This document shows positions 32,057 through 32,613 of a stretch of 32,613 bases of DNA, one piece after another. A program made the translations under genes and the position numbers. The notes under the pieces were generated by a model. The model saw only the letters and a program-made list of their open reading frames with translations, searched no databases and had not been told where the DNA came from. How positions within the stretch are numbered: the first letter of the stretch is position 1; each line of letters begins with the position of its first letter. The stretch is from an uncultured Caryophanales bacterium. Its GTDB lineage: Bacteria; Bacillota_I; Bacilli_A; Acholeplasmatales; Anaeroplasmataceae. The stretch is from positions 1 to 32,613 of the forward strand of contig CAMJFY010000015.1 in NCBI GenBank assembly GCA_946405105.1, given 5' to 3'.

Positions 32057-32613
32057 ATGCCGAGAAAAAATGCCGATGAATTTAAGGGACCAGTAAAAAA
32101 TAAGACAGCATTTAGAGCTGGATATCGTTGTTGCTTTCGAGGATGCAATAAAGTATTGATTTCAAAAGCTGACAATGAAAAAGGATATACTAATGATGCA
32201 GAATACTGCCATATTGAAGCGGCTGCACCTAATGGTCCAAGATATAATGCTAATATGTCATCAGATGAACGTAGTGGTTTCGATAACTGTATAATAATGT
32301 GTAGAAATCACGCTAAAGCAATTGATAGCGAACCAAACAAATACACTGTTGAAATTCTTAAAGAAATGAAGAATGAAGCTGAAGAAAGAACCTATAAAGA
32401 AAGAATAGGAAATCAATCTTTTGATGAACCATTTAAAATGGAAGCTGCATTCGATTCATTAATAGCATCAGGAGAATTTGAAACATTAAATTTTTATTTG
32501 AATAATTATATTTCAAATTCTATTTATTTAGATGAGATAGTTTTAAGGTTCAAGATAAAATTAGATTACTTTTTTGGTGTAAATAATTTAGACAATTTGG
32601 ATTCATATTTAAA
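32057..32613 (+). CDS. HNH-nuclease-domain protein, cut by the window edge
   Basis: The first 185 codons are visible. Residues 23-90 form a zinc-type HNH domain: YRCCFRGCNK, then CHIEAAAPNGPRYNANMSSDERSGFDNCIIMCRNHAKAID. This matches the AH(I)xAAxPxGPRYxxxMxxxERSxxxNxIxLCxxCxKxID pattern that commonly leads multidomain defence effectors. A helical region follows from about 100 onward and runs out of the window (FKMEAAFDSLIASGEFETL). Strong ribosome site TGGAGGTGA. It lies just inside the presumed integrated element, so it is probably cargo. The C-terminal partner domain (NTPase, repeats or other) is unseen. Confidence 0.75.
   Translation, partial: MPRKNADEFKGPVKNKTAFRAGYRCCFRGCNKVLISKADNEKGYTNDAEYCHIEAAAPNGPRYNANMSSDERSGFDNCIIMCRNHAKAIDSEPNKYTVEILKEMKNEAEERTYKERIGNQSFDEPFKMEAAFDSLIASGEFETLNFYLNNYISNSIYLDEIVLRFKIKLDYFFGVNNLDNLDSYL

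Noticed and set aside
31876-32175. A 99-codon minus-strand open frame ending in QQFANK...
   Set aside because: It overlaps the repeat arms and the start of the HNH gene antisense; frames of this kind are common shadows beside tRNA attachment sites.

Overview
The window comes from a low-GC (roughly 30% by eye) Bacillota chromosome, most likely an uncultured gut member of the Bacilli (Erysipelotrichales or RF39-like). The support is strong AAGGAGGTGAT-type ribosome sites, TGG used for tryptophan so TGA need not be read as Trp, many oligo-U hairpin terminators, and lipoproteins with InlB-type (Listeria-Bacteroides) repeats and pectin-active domains. I had no database access, so the taxonomy is inference.

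Layout. (1) 1-2.7 kb: a SAM methyltransferase coupled to a PD-(D/E)XK-like nuclease plus DUF2075 helicase. (2) 2.9-4.6 kb: a membrane diguanylate cyclase and a small glycine-zipper protein. (3) 4.7-7.8 kb: a sulfur-amino-acid block. Twin operators and a cysteine-rich leader peptide precede O-acetylhomoserine sulfhydrylase, followed by an Rrf2 regulator and cysteine synthase. (4) 7.9-9.5 kb: a purine permease of the NCS2/AzgA type. (5) 9.6-24.6 kb: a surface and pectin block. It has four lipoproteins (two InlB/MucBP-type adhesin-like proteins, a rhamnogalacturonan acetylesterase and a pectin methylesterase), a divergent AraC regulator, an MFS-like permease and a membrane alpha/beta hydrolase. 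(6) 24.8-29.2 kb: an accessory stretch with copies of a hairpin-rich intergenic element, an HTH-acetyltransferase fusion, a small-membrane-protein gene, gene remnants and a class II Fic protein behind an operator array. (7) 29.2-31.7 kb: a DUF1275 membrane protein and a PreA-like dihydropyrimidine dehydrogenase. (8) 31.7 kb to the end: a displaced 3' half of tRNA-Arg(CCU), integrase-arm-like repeats and an HNH protein cut by the window edge. This is probably the left end of an integrated element that runs out of the window.

The observations most worth following are: the intergenic RNA-like element found at 24.9 kb and 27.5 kb (with a diverged inverted relative), in which a short variable sequence is duplicated inside each copy but differs between copies; the Cys-codon leader peptide under two helically phased Rrf2-type operators; the tRNA-Arg half-gene marking an element that carries a defence-type HNH protein; and the Xre-acetyltransferase fusion.

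A recurrent annotation trap here is that the extended Shine-Dalgarno (GGAGGATGATT, GGAGTGATT) itself contains an in-frame ATG or GTG. For many genes the start given is therefore the ATG 5-12 nt after the purine core, not the first possible start codon.
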